Shown: piece by piece, positions 1-6,540 of the stretch
How the letters are laid out: the number at the start of each line of letters is the position of its first letter
Numbering within the stretch: position 1 is the first letter of the stretch
Assembly: GCA_051867655.1 (NCBI GenBank)
Contig: JBJDYV010000104.1
Location: forward strand, 160,386-224,385
Direction of reading: 5' to 3'
Origin: JAJPXI01 sp051867655
Lineage (GTDB): Bacteria; Bacillota; Clostridia; Oscillospirales; Oscillospiraceae
Length of the DNA stretch: 64,000 nucleotides
Position numbers and translations under genes: made by a program
The notes under the pieces: generated by a model
The model's database searches: none
Told to the model about the DNA's origin: nothing
Seen by the model: only the letters and a program-made list of their open reading frames with translations

Positions 1-2
1 GG

Positions 3-668
3 ATGTTCTATCCCCGCTACTGCAATTTCACCAAAGCGAACATCTCATATATGCCCTGGTCGGTCAACCGGCTGGAGGCCACCTTCCGCGCCGCGGAGCC
101 CGAGCTGCACACCGGTCTGCTGTTCCCCCTTCTGGACTACCACAGCCGCTGGAGCGAGGTGACGGCGGGAGAGCTGGCCGCCCACCTGCACCCCGGTACG
201 GACATTTTCGCGGGCTACACCTTTCTGGACGACATCGCCCCCCAGGGGGAGGCGGTCTACCGGGACTACACCGCCGGGGACGAGAACTACGCGCGCAATC
301 TGGAGTACCTGCAGCGCATCGCGGACTTCTGCGGGGAGAACGGGGCGCAGCTTCTGCTCTTCCTGACGCCCACCAAGGGAAGAATTCCCCCGGAGGCGCT
401 CGCGCAGCTGAAGGAGGACGTATCCGCCCTCCCCGGCGCCGTGTTCATGGACTTTAACGAATGCTGGGACGAGCTGGGCATCGACGACAGCACGGACTGG
501 CATGATTTTCTCCACTTCAACTGCCGCGGCGCGGACAAATTCTCGCGGTATCTGGCCGGATACCTGGCCGAAGAATGGGCGCTGCCCCCCACCGGGGGCG
601 CGGACGAGAGCCTGTGGCAGGCGCGGGCGGCGGAATTTGCCGCCCGGCTGGAGGCGGCCGCCGGGTGA
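3..668 (+). CDS. C-terminal part of an SGNH/DHHW-like (AlgX/DltD-type) hydrolase
   Basis: The frame is open to the left edge, so the gene is probably cut by the window and the ATG at position 3 need not be the real start. The visible 221 residues end with a DFLHFN...GA block near residues 168-176. This resembles the Asp-x-x-His end of SGNH hydrolases such as AlgJ/AlgX and DltD, which modify cell-surface polymers, often beside an MBOAT acyltransferase. The oxyanion and serine blocks would lie upstream, outside the window. A REPIN-like repeat pair follows the stop. Family assignment rests on the Asp/His block only; O-acetylation is inferred. Confidence 0.5.
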   Translation: MFYPRYCNFTKANISYMPWSVNRLEATFRAAEPELHTGLLFPLLDYHSRWSEVTAGELAAHLHPGTDIFAGYTFLDDIAPQGEAVYRDYTAGDENYARNLEYLQRIADFCGENGAQLLLFLTPTKGRIPPEALAQLKEDVSALPGAVFMDFNECWDELGIDDSTDWHDFLHFNCRGADKFSRYLAGYLAEEWALPPTGGADESLWQARAAEFAARLEAAAG

Positions 669-734
669 TCCGGCGGCAAACCGCCGGGAACAGTGGGTCA
701 AGCTGTGCGAGCTGTTCCGGGTGGGGCGGTAGAG

Positions 735-812
735 CGGGCGGATCATATCCGCCCCTGCATGCATGCCAAAACCTTGCCGCAAATCATGCAGGGGCGGCAA
801 TCTGCCGCCCGC
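735..812. repeat. REP-1 pair in inverted orientation (REPIN-like)
   Basis: GCGGGCGGATCATATCCGCC starts near 735, and a facing unit, GGGGCGGCAATCTGCCGCC, lies at about 790-808. Each is a short palindrome with a CCCCTRC tail, and the pair points inwards like a REPIN. It belongs to a family with more than 15 units in this window. Confidence 0.8.
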
Positions 813-814
813 TG

Positions 815-843
815 AAAAAGCCGGCCTTGCGGCCGGCTTTTTC
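815..843 (-). terminator. Intrinsic terminator of pdxY
   Basis: AAAAAGCCGGCC TTGC GGCCGGCTTTTT forms a strong GC hairpin with A and T tracts on both sides, so it can stop transcription from either strand. It lies directly after the minus-strand kinase gene. Confidence 0.85.
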
Positions 844-1680
844 TCACATCAATTCGTTCAGCAGTCCCTCGAACCGGACGCCCTCCACCTCGCTGCCGCC
901 CTGGGCGGCGGTGTCGGCGGCGCAGCGGCGGACAAAATCCGCCGCCCGCTGGGCCGCGGCGTGCAGGCTCTCGCCCCGCAGCACGCCCCCCAGCAGGACA
1001 CTGGCGAACAGGTCGCCCGTGCCCGACCAGTTCCCCGGCTCCTGCCTGGCCGCCGGGAAGGACACCTCCCCCGTCTCCCGGTCGAAGCAGCCCGCGCCGA
1101 TCTGCCCCTCCCGCGGGTGCACGCCGGTCAGCACCACCGAACGCCTCCCGCCCAGGGACAGCCGCTCCAGCCAGGCGCGGGCCTTGTCCGCCCCCGGCGC
1201 GGGGTCGTACTCCTCCCCCAGCAAAATCGCCGCCTCGGTCAGGTTGGGGGTGATCACGTCGGCGTGCTCCGCCAGCTCCCCCATGCGGCGGCACAGGTCG
1301 GGGGTGTAGGTGCGGTAGGGCTTCCCCCAGTCGCCCATGACCGGGTCCACCACCACCAGGGTGCGCTCCCCGCGGAATTCCCGGATGAATTCCCCCAGCA
1401 GGCCGATCTGGGCCTCGCTGCCCAGAAAGCCGCTGTAGATGGCGTCAAATTCCACGCCCAGCTCCGCCCAGTGGCGGGTGGTGCGCACCATCTGGTCGGT
1501 CAGGTCCAGGAACACCGCCCGGTCGGACTTGGGAAAGGCGGTGTGGGCGGACAGGTACGCGGTGGGCAGCGGGCAGCACTCGGCGCCCATGGCCGCCAGC
1601 ACCGGCAGCACCACGGTCAGAGAACAGCGGCCGAAACCGGACAGGTCGTGGACGGCCGCCACACGGGGCGTGTGGTTCAT
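844..1680 (-). CDS. pdxY: Pyridoxamine/pyridoxal kinase (PdxY/PfkB-related)
   Basis: 278 residues, normal for the family. Predicted to phosphorylate pyridoxal or pyridoxamine with ATP in the cytoplasmic PLP salvage pathway. The N-terminal HDLSGFGRCSL block and the late GNWSGTGDLF block (about residues 212-222) match the substrate pocket and the GTGD anion hole with catalytic Asp. DPVMGDWGK and ITPNLTEA blocks in between are also typical. I chose ATG 1680 because AAGGAAG lies 8 bases upstream; a GTG at 1689 is the alternative. It is monocistronic, with a terminator just downstream. Confidence 0.85.
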   Translation of the reverse strand: MNHTPRVAAVHDLSGFGRCSLTVVLPVLAAMGAECCPLPTAYLSAHTAFPKSDRAVFLDLTDQMVRTTRHWAELGVEFDAIYSGFLGSEAQIGLLGEFIREFRGERTLVVVDPVMGDWGKPYRTYTPDLCRRMGELAEHADVITPNLTEAAILLGEEYDPAPGADKARAWLERLSLGGRRSVVLTGVHPREGQIGAGCFDRETGEVSFPAARQEPGNWSGTGDLFASVLLGGVLRGESLHAAAQRAADFVRRCAADTAAQGGSEVEGVRFEGLLNELM

Positions 1681-1762
1681 GGGGATCACTTCCTTTGACT
1701 TCTATTCTTATATTATAATAGTCCTGCGTTGACTTTTCCACCCTGAAATGATAAAATAAAAA

Positions 1763-1797
1763 TTCAGAATGCTGAATGCAGAATGCAGAATGAGGGT
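1763..1797. repeat. AT-rich repeat at the left side of the S23 gene
   Basis: Tandem GAATGCTGAAT / GCAGAATGCAGAATG motifs run up to and into the first codons of the four-helix-bundle gene. The reverse-complement style motif (TTCTGCAT, CATTCTGCATT) is found just after the gene. Related motifs recur near 63720-63945. Confidence 0.7.
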
Positions 1798-1800
1798 TTT

Positions 1801-2154
1801 ATGGGGGACAATGCGGCTGTCGATAAGAGCTTTGATTTTGCAGTCAGGATCGTAAATCTATATAAATTCCTGACGCAGGAGAAAAAGGAATATGTCCTTT
1901 CCAAGCAGCTGCTTCGCAGCGGGACCAGCATCGGCGCAAACATTTCCGAAGCGCAAAAAGGGCAAAGCAGGGCCGATTTCGCTGCGAAAATGAGCATTGC
2001 GCTGAAAGAAGCAAACGAGACACAGTATTGGCTTCGGCTGCTTGAAAAAACAGATTATCTGAATGAAGCCCAGTTCAACAGCCTCAACCAGGACGTCAAC
2101 GAACTGCTCGGCCTCTTAACAGCAATTTGCAAAACCGCATCTGCAAGCAAATAA
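1801..2154 (+). CDS. Four-helix-bundle protein (S23 / 23S rRNA intervening-sequence protein family)
   Basis: A small helical protein of about 117-123 residues with the family signature SKQLLRSGTSIGANISEA and the later FAAKMSIALKEANETQYWLRLL. Family members form pentameric helical barrels. They occur as IVS-encoded proteins in 23S rRNA genes, as free-standing genes, and as relatives of Avd in diversity-generating retroelements; the cellular role is not settled. The start is either the ATG at 1783, inside the flanking repeat, or the ATG at 1801, preceded by GAGGGTTTT; I favour 1801. The gene is framed by AT-rich repeats and lies 37 bases before tRNA-Leu. No reverse transcriptase or variable repeat is nearby. 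Confidence 0.85.
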   Translation: MGDNAAVDKSFDFAVRIVNLYKFLTQEKKEYVLSKQLLRSGTSIGANISEAQKGQSRADFAAKMSIALKEANETQYWLRLLEKTDYLNEAQFNSLNQDVNELLGLLTAICKTASASK

Positions 2155-2188
2155 TTCTGCATGGTGCATTTTACATTCTGCATTTTTA
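2152..2188. repeat. AT-rich repeat at the right side of the S23 gene
   Basis: TTCTGCATGGTGCATTTTACATTCTGCATTTTT carries the opposite-strand version of the motif left of the gene, so the gene is enclosed by imperfect inverted repeats. It ends three bases before the tRNA. Confidence 0.65.
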
Positions 2189-2191
2189 CGC

Positions 2192-2274
2192 GCGGGATTG
2201 ATGGAATTGGCAGACATGCAAGATTTAGGTTCTTGTGCGCAAGCGTAAGGGTTCAAGTCCCTTATCCCGCACCA
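2192..2274 (+). tRNA. tRNA-Leu (anticodon UAG)
   Basis: Acceptor stem GCGGGAT pairs with ATCCCGC, followed by an encoded ACCA end. The anticodon stem CAAGA/TCTTG encloses loop TTTAGGT, giving anticodon TAG, which reads CUA. A long variable arm (TGCGCAAGCGTA) and the GTTCAAGTC T-loop are typical of leucine tRNAs. The S23 repeat unit abuts its 5' end. Confidence 0.95.
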
Positions 2275-2276
2275 AA

Positions 2277-2309
2277 CAAAAGCGGCTTGTTTCGGCAAGT
2301 CGCTTTTTC
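2277..2309 (+). terminator. Terminator after tRNA-Leu
   Basis: AGCGGCTTG TTTCGG CAAGTCGCT followed by TTTTT; one G-T pair in the stem. Confidence 0.8.
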
Positions 2310-2459
2310 TTGGGTCCCGCGAAAAAAATAAAAAAATAAACCTATAAACCTATTGACAAAATAGGGAATAAGCGGTATCATATGCATCAGTCTGAAGCAG
2401 GACACTCGATTTCTGCCGCTGATCCCGCTTATGCAGCGCTGAAAGGAGTGGAAGCGGCG

Positions 2460-3119
2460 ATGAATTGGGACGTGATCGTCCAATATCTTCCCCTGTACCG
2501 GGAGGCCGCCTGGCTGACCGTGAAGCTGGGCGTAGCCGGGATCGTGCTGGCCATTGTGGTCGGCCTGGTCTGCGCGGTCATTCAGTATTACAAGGTGCCG
2601 GTCCTCCGGCAGGTGGTGGCCGTCTACATCGAGCTCAGCCGGAACACCCCCCTGCTGGTGCAGCTGTTCTTCATCTACTACGGCCTGCCCAAGATCGGGC
2701 TGCAGATCGACGCCGCCGCCTGCGGCATCATCGGTCTGGCCTTCCTGGGCGGCAGCTACATGGCCGAGGCCTTCCGCAGCGGCCTGGAGGCCGTGGAGTC
2801 CATCCAGAGCGAAAGCGCCCTGAGCCTGGGCATGAGCCGCGCGCAGGCCATGCGCTACGTCATCCTGCCCCAGGCCTTTTCCACCAGCGTCCCCGCCTTT
2901 GTGGCCAACGTCATCTTCCTGATGAAGGAGACCAGCGTGTTCAGCGCCATCAGCCTGATGGACCTGATGTTCACCGCCAAGGACCTGATCGGCCTGTACT
3001 ACAAGACCACCGAGTGCCTGTTCCTGCTGGTGGTGTTCTACCTGCTGATCCTGCTGCCCATCTCCCTGCTGGGCAGTCTGCTGGAAAGGAGGGTGCGCTA
3101 TGCCGGATTTGGGTCTTGA
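2460..3119 (+). CDS. Polar amino-acid ABC transporter permease 1
   Basis: 219 residues with about five membrane segments, the usual size for a HisM/GlnP-type permease. The EAA loop region (GGSYMAEAFRSGLEAVE...QSESALSLGMSRAQAMRYVILPQA) that contacts the ATPase is intact, and ELSRNTPLLVQLFFIYYGLP is a family signature. ATG 2460 is chosen because AAGGAG lies about 12 bases upstream; the more distal ATG at 2382 lacks a good ribosome site. The 3' end overlaps the next permease gene by 20 bases. It is the first of four genes that make a complete importer. Confidence 0.9.
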   Translation: MNWDVIVQYLPLYREAAWLTVKLGVAGIVLAIVVGLVCAVIQYYKVPVLRQVVAVYIELSRNTPLLVQLFFIYYGLPKIGLQIDAAACGIIGLAFLGGSYMAEAFRSGLEAVESIQSESALSLGMSRAQAMRYVILPQAFSTSVPAFVANVIFLMKETSVFSAISLMDLMFTAKDLIGLYYKTTECLFLLVVFYLLILLPISLLGSLLERRVRYAGFGS

Positions 3120-3774
3120 GGTCCTGCTGAAGGGCCAGAACATGGCCCGGCTGCTGGGCGGCCTGTGGGTGGCCCTGCGCATCAGCCTGATCTCCGTGGT
3201 CATCAGCATCCCCCTGGGCATCCTCCTGGGCGCGGCCATGGCCGGCAAAAACCGGGTGGTGAAAGCCCTTCTGCGGGTCTACCTGGAGTTCATCCGCATC
3301 ATGCCCCAGATGGTGCTGCTGTTTCTGGTCTTCTTCGGCACCACCCGGGTGTTCGGCTGGGACCTGTCGGGCGAGGCGGCGTCCATCATCGTCTTTACCC
3401 TGTGGGGCACGGCGGAGATGAGCGACCTGGTGCGCAGCGCGCTGATCAGCATTCCCAAGCACCAGTACGAGAGCAGCGCGGCCCTGGCGCTGAGCAAGAG
3501 CCAGACCTATCTGTACATCATCATCCCCCAGACCGTGCGGCGGCTGATCCCCCTGTCCATCAACCTGATCACCCGCATGATCAAGACCACCAGCCTGATC
3601 CTGATGATCGGCGTGGTGGAAGTCCTGAAGGTGGCCCAGCAGATCATCGAGGCCAACCGCATGACCAGCCCCAACGCGGCCTTCGGGATCTATCTGACCG
3701 TCTTTTTGCTGTACTTCATCGCCTGCTGGCCCATCAGCATGCTGGCGAAATATCTGGAACGGAGGTGGAAGTGA
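3100..3774 (+). CDS. Polar amino-acid ABC transporter permease 2
   Basis: 224 residues, paralogous in design to the preceding permease, with EFIRIMPQMVLLFLVFFG and the EAA loop GTAEMSDLVRSAL...ALALSKSQTYLYIIIPQ. The two likely form the heterodimeric membrane channel. Start lies inside the end of the upstream gene (20-base overlap), with GGAGG 8 bases before the ATG, pointing to translational coupling. The ATPase gene begins one base after this stop. Confidence 0.9.
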   Translation: MPDLGLEVLLKGQNMARLLGGLWVALRISLISVVISIPLGILLGAAMAGKNRVVKALLRVYLEFIRIMPQMVLLFLVFFGTTRVFGWDLSGEAASIIVFTLWGTAEMSDLVRSALISIPKHQYESSAALALSKSQTYLYIIIPQTVRRLIPLSINLITRMIKTTSLILMIGVVEVLKVAQQIIEANRMTSPNAAFGIYLTVFLLYFIACWPISMLAKYLERRWK

Positions 3775-3775
3775 A

Positions 3776-4558
3776 ATGGCGGAGCCTTTACTGCAAATTG
3801 AGCACCTGACCAAGCGCTATGATGAAAACCTGATTTTGGACGACGTCAGCTTCACCGTCCACCGGGGCGAGGTCATTGTGGTGGTCGGCCCCAGCGGCTG
3901 CGGCAAGAGCACGCTGCTGCGATGTATCAACGCTCTGGAACCCATCCAGGGCGGGACCATCAAGCTGGAAGACGAACTGGTGGACCCCAGGAGCAAGACG
4001 CTGACCGGCCTGCGCCAGAAGATCGGCATGGTGTTCCAGAGCTACGAGCTGTTCCCCCACCTGTCGGTGCTGGACAACATTCTGCTGGCCCCCATGAAGG
4101 TGCAGAAGCGCAAAAAGCAGGAGGTGGCCGCCGAGGCCCGGGAGCTTCTGAAGCGCGTGGGTCTGGAGGAAAAGGCCGACAGCTACCCCCGGCAGCTGTC
4201 CGGCGGGCAGAAGCAGCGGGTGGCCATCGTGCGCGCCCTGTGCATGCACCCGGAGATTCTGCTGTTCGACGAGGTGACGGCGGCCCTGGACCCGGAGATG
4301 GTCCGGGAGGTGCTGGACGTCATGCTGGATCTGGCCGCCCAGGGGCGGACCATGATCATCGTCACCCACGAGATGCAGTTTGCCCGGGCGGTGGCCGACC
4401 GCATCCTCTTCATCGACGGCGGAAAAATCGTCGAGGACTGCGACCCGGATACCTTCTTCGAAGCTCCGAAGTCCGAACGGGCCAAACAGTTTTTGAATAT
4501 ATTTGAATTTGACGCGATCAAACCCCGCGGCGGCGAAACGCCGCCCGAAAGCAAGTAA
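3776..4558 (+). CDS. Polar amino-acid ABC transporter ATP-binding protein (GlnQ-like)
   Basis: 260 residues. Walker A GPSGCGKST (about residues 39-47), signature LSGGQKQRVAI and Walker B LLFDEVTAALDPE are all present, and the His switch is in VTHEMQFA. The usual DEPTSALDPE appears here as DEVTAALDPE; the catalytic Glu is kept. It energises the two permeases encoded just upstream. Its final codons lie close to the lipoprotein gene, with the next ribosome site (AAAAGGAGCG) just after this stop. Confidence 0.93.
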   Translation: MAEPLLQIEHLTKRYDENLILDDVSFTVHRGEVIVVVGPSGCGKSTLLRCINALEPIQGGTIKLEDELVDPRSKTLTGLRQKIGMVFQSYELFPHLSVLDNILLAPMKVQKRKKQEVAAEARELLKRVGLEEKADSYPRQLSGGQKQRVAIVRALCMHPEILLFDEVTAALDPEMVREVLDVMLDLAAQGRTMIIVTHEMQFARAVADRILFIDGGKIVEDCDPDTFFEAPKSERAKQFLNIFEFDAIKPRGGETPPESK

Positions 4559-4574
4559 AAGGAGCGCAACAACC

Positions 4575-5417
4575 ATGAAAAACCTGAAAAAGATTCTCGC
4601 ACTGACCCTGACCCTGGCCCTTGCCGTCCTGACTCTGGCCGCCTGCGGCAAGTCCGACAAGGCCGTCTACCGCACCCTGGACGAGATCAAGAAGAGCGGC
4701 ACCGTCAACATCGGCGTCTTCTCCGACAAGAACCCCTTCGGCTACGTGGATGAGAACGGCGAGTACCAGGGCTACGACATCTACTTCGCCCGCCGCATCG
4801 GCGAAGACCTGGGCGTGGAGGTCAACTTCGTCTCCACCGAGGCCGCCAACCGTCTGGAATACCTGAAGACCGGCAAGGTGGACATCGTTCTGGCCAACTT
4901 CACCGTGACCGCGCAGCGCGCGGAGGAGGTGGATTTCGCCCTGCCGTACATGAACGTGGCTCTGGGCGTGGTCTCCCCCGACAGCCGGGTGATCACCAGC
5001 CTGGATGAGCTGGGCCCCGACGACCAGGTCATCGTCATCTCCGGCACCACCGCCGAGACCTATCTGATCGAGAACTACCCCAACATCAAGCTGCAGAAGT
5101 TTGACACCTACGCCACCGCCAAGAACGCCCTGGAGAACGGCACCGGCGTGGCCTGGGCCAACGACAACACCGAGGTCATCGCCTTCGCCCTGCAGAACGA
5201 GGGCTACACCGTGGGCATCCCCTCCCTGGGCAGCCAGGACACCATCGCCCCCGCCGTCTCCAAGGGCAACAGCACCCTGCTGGACTGGATCAACGACGAG
5301 ATCAAGGCCCTGGGCCAGGAGCAGTTCTTCCACGCCGACTATGAGGCCACCCTGGTGGACACCTACGGTCTGGACTACGAAGAGGAGCTGGTCGTCGAGG
5401 GCGGCGTTGTGGGCTGA
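4575..5417 (+). CDS. Amino-acid ABC transporter substrate-binding lipoprotein
   Basis: 280 residues. Signal peptide with lipobox LAAC, so the mature protein should be lipid-anchored outside the membrane. The SBP family 3 fold is shown by GTVNIGVFSDKNPFGYVDENGEYQGYDIYFARRI and by LKTGKVDIVLANFTVT; the latter pattern is common in Cys/Asp/Glu-binding proteins such as PEB1a. Cystine or acidic amino acids are therefore likely, but the substrate is inferred. ATG 4575 follows AAAAGGAGCGCAACAACC. It is the last gene of the importer operon; a strong terminator follows. Confidence 0.9.
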   Translation: MKNLKKILALTLTLALAVLTLAACGKSDKAVYRTLDEIKKSGTVNIGVFSDKNPFGYVDENGEYQGYDIYFARRIGEDLGVEVNFVSTEAANRLEYLKTGKVDIVLANFTVTAQRAEEVDFALPYMNVALGVVSPDSRVITSLDELGPDDQVIVISGTTAETYLIENYPNIKLQKFDTYATAKNALENGTGVAWANDNTEVIAFALQNEGYTVGIPSLGSQDTIAPAVSKGNSTLLDWINDEIKALGQEQFFHADYEATLVDTYGLDYEEELVVEGGVVG

Positions 5418-5459
5418 GCCTGTCGAAAAAGGGCCTGCGGCAAACCGATTTGACACAAA

Positions 5460-5503
5460 AACACGGGGACGTCGGAACCACTCCGACTCCCCGTGTTATT
5501 TTT
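5460..5503. terminator. Bidirectional terminator between importer operon and HTH gene
   Basis: ACACGGGGA-CGTCGGA ACCA CTCCGAC-TCCCCGTGT with an A-run before and TTATTTTT after. It serves the plus-strand importer operon, and it overlaps the end of the minus-strand regulator. Confidence 0.85.
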
Positions 5504-5702
5504 CATCCGGCCTGTATTCCACAATGTCGTCCAGCGTGCAGTCGAGAATTCTGCAAAGGGCATCCAGTGTGTTTGTGGACACCGATTCCCCGGCTTTCAG
5601 GCGCCGGATGGTGGAACTGCTGATGCCGCCCTTGACCTGCAGCGTGTAAGTCGTCGCGCGGCGCTTTTCCATGGTCGCCCACAACGGAGCGTACGAAATC
5701 AT
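5496..5702 (-). CDS. Small XRE/Cro-type HTH regulator
   Basis: 68 residues from ATG 5702, which is preceded by AAAAGGAGGTGCCGGG; the longer in-frame start adds an unlikely Lys-rich leader. Nearly the whole protein is a Cro/C1-type helix-turn-helix (MEKRRATTYTLQVKGGISSSTIRRLKAGESVSTNTLDALCRILDCTLDDI), typical of the HTH_26 group. It is divergent from another small HTH gene, with an 11-base inverted repeat between them, so it may regulate itself and its neighbour. Target genes are unknown. Confidence 0.8.
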   Translation of the reverse strand: MISYAPLWATMEKRRATTYTLQVKGGISSSTIRRLKAGESVSTNTLDALCRILDCTLDDIVEYRPDEK

Positions 5703-5739
5703 CCCGGCACCTCCTTTTTTCTCTTGCTTTCTTTCCATT

Positions 5740-5774
5740 ATTGCCTATAATAAAGAGAAAGCGTTATAGGCAAT
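5740..5774. promoter_or_regulatory. Inverted-repeat operator between divergent HTH genes
   Basis: ATTGCCTATAA (5740-5750) and its exact reverse complement TTATAGGCAAT (5764-5774) are separated by 13 bases in the short divergent promoter region. A likely binding site for one of the two flanking regulators. Confidence 0.65.
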
Positions 5775-5810
5775 ATTGCTCATATAGTTAAAAAAGGAAG
5801 GTGGAAGCGG

Positions 5811-6041
5811 ATGACACACGAAGAAAAGCTGTTGGCACTCTGTGCAAACATACGGTACCTGCGCCGCACACACGGATTGTCCAAAAGAAAGATGGCGGGC
5901 ATCCTCGGGGTCGGCGTCAATACCATTACAGCACTGGAAAACGACATCGTCCCGCGGCGGCTGGGCAGCTCTGCTTTGGTCCGTGCAAGCCAGTATTTTA
6001 TGCTCCGGACCAATGAGCTGTTCTCCCCCATGGAAAAATAG
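5811..6041 (+). CDS. Small HTH regulator, paralogue of the one at 32839-33093
   Basis: 76 residues: an XRE-like HTH (CANIRYLRRTHGLSKRKMAGILGVG) followed by a conserved tail VNTITALENDIVPRRLGSS...FSPMEK. The protein encoded at 32839-33093 shares this order nearly residue for residue (CANIRYLRRRYRLSKKKMAQIMGVGVNTVTALENNIVPPRLGSS), so the two are paralogues of a compact regulator type. ATG 5811 follows AAAGGAAGGTGGAAGCGG. It is divergent from the HTH gene at 5496. The next gene unit is the cobalamin operon, but no link is visible. Confidence 0.75.
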   Translation: MTHEEKLLALCANIRYLRRTHGLSKRKMAGILGVGVNTITALENDIVPRRLGSSALVRASQYFMLRTNELFSPMEK

Positions 6042-6091
6042 GACTGTGCCTCAAACGGGGCATTTGCGCGGGTTTTTACCCGAAAAAAGGA

Positions 6092-6120
6092 TTGCAATTG
6101 CGCTTTTCGCGTGCTACAAT
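6092..6120 (+). promoter_or_regulatory. Sigma-A type promoter of the cobalamin-riboswitch operon
   Basis: TTGCAA (6092-6097), 17-base spacer, TACAAT (6115-6120), placed about 25 bases before the riboswitch fold begins. Confidence 0.75.
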
Positions 6121-6142
6121 GTTCCCACAATTAAATAAGAAG

Positions 6143-6315
6143 CGACCGGTGCCGTTCTTTTTCCGGAGAACGGGTAATAGGGAAACAGGTGAAAGGCCTG
6201 TACGATCTCGTCACTGTATGTAACGAGCGCGCCGCCATGAATGTCACTGACGAAAGTTGGGAAGGCGGCGGTGCGTGATGACTTACGAGCCAGGAAACCT
6301 GCCGGCCGCTGGTAC
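6143..6315 (+). ncRNA. Cobalamin riboswitch
   Basis: The conserved landmarks occur in order: GGTGCC, AATAGGGAAACAGGTGAAA, a GTCACTGT region, GTCACTGACG, TTGGGAAGGCGGCG, GTGATGACTTACGAG and the B12 box GCCAGGAAACCTGCC ending near 6303. It precedes a terminator and the surface chelatase gene, so excess corrinoid is expected to shut off the operon. Exact 3' limit is approximate. Confidence 0.93.
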
Positions 6316-6405
6316 AGGAGCAGCGCGTTTTGTTCCGGATCACGAGGAATTGATTTGTACCGTCTTCCGATCGGGCTTCGCCCGGCATTATAGGGAAATT
6401 TTCCG

Positions 6406-6437
6406 CGTGGTCATCAGTTTGATGACCACGTTTTTTT
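6406..6437 (+). terminator. Riboswitch-linked intrinsic terminator
   Basis: CGTGGTCATC AGTTT GATGACCACG followed by seven T. It lies between the aptamer and the first gene, about 100 bases before the start codon, and is the probable expression platform. Confidence 0.85.
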
Positions 6438-6540
6438 CCGCTCGCCCCTGTACCTGACTGTGCTGGTGTAACCTTACTCATACATCAGGGGAATGATGCG
6501 GACGCCTCATTTCACGACATTTTGAAGGAGGAAACTTACC

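Noticed and set aside
1763..2188. Diversity-generating retroelement around the S23 (Avd-like) gene
   Set aside because: No reverse transcriptase and no template/variable repeat pair is visible in the window.
2262..3248. Long minus-strand ORF opposite the first ABC permease
   Set aside because: Shadow of the GC-rich coding strand; Gln/His/Gly-rich translation, no ribosome site, and the opposite strand is a clear permease.
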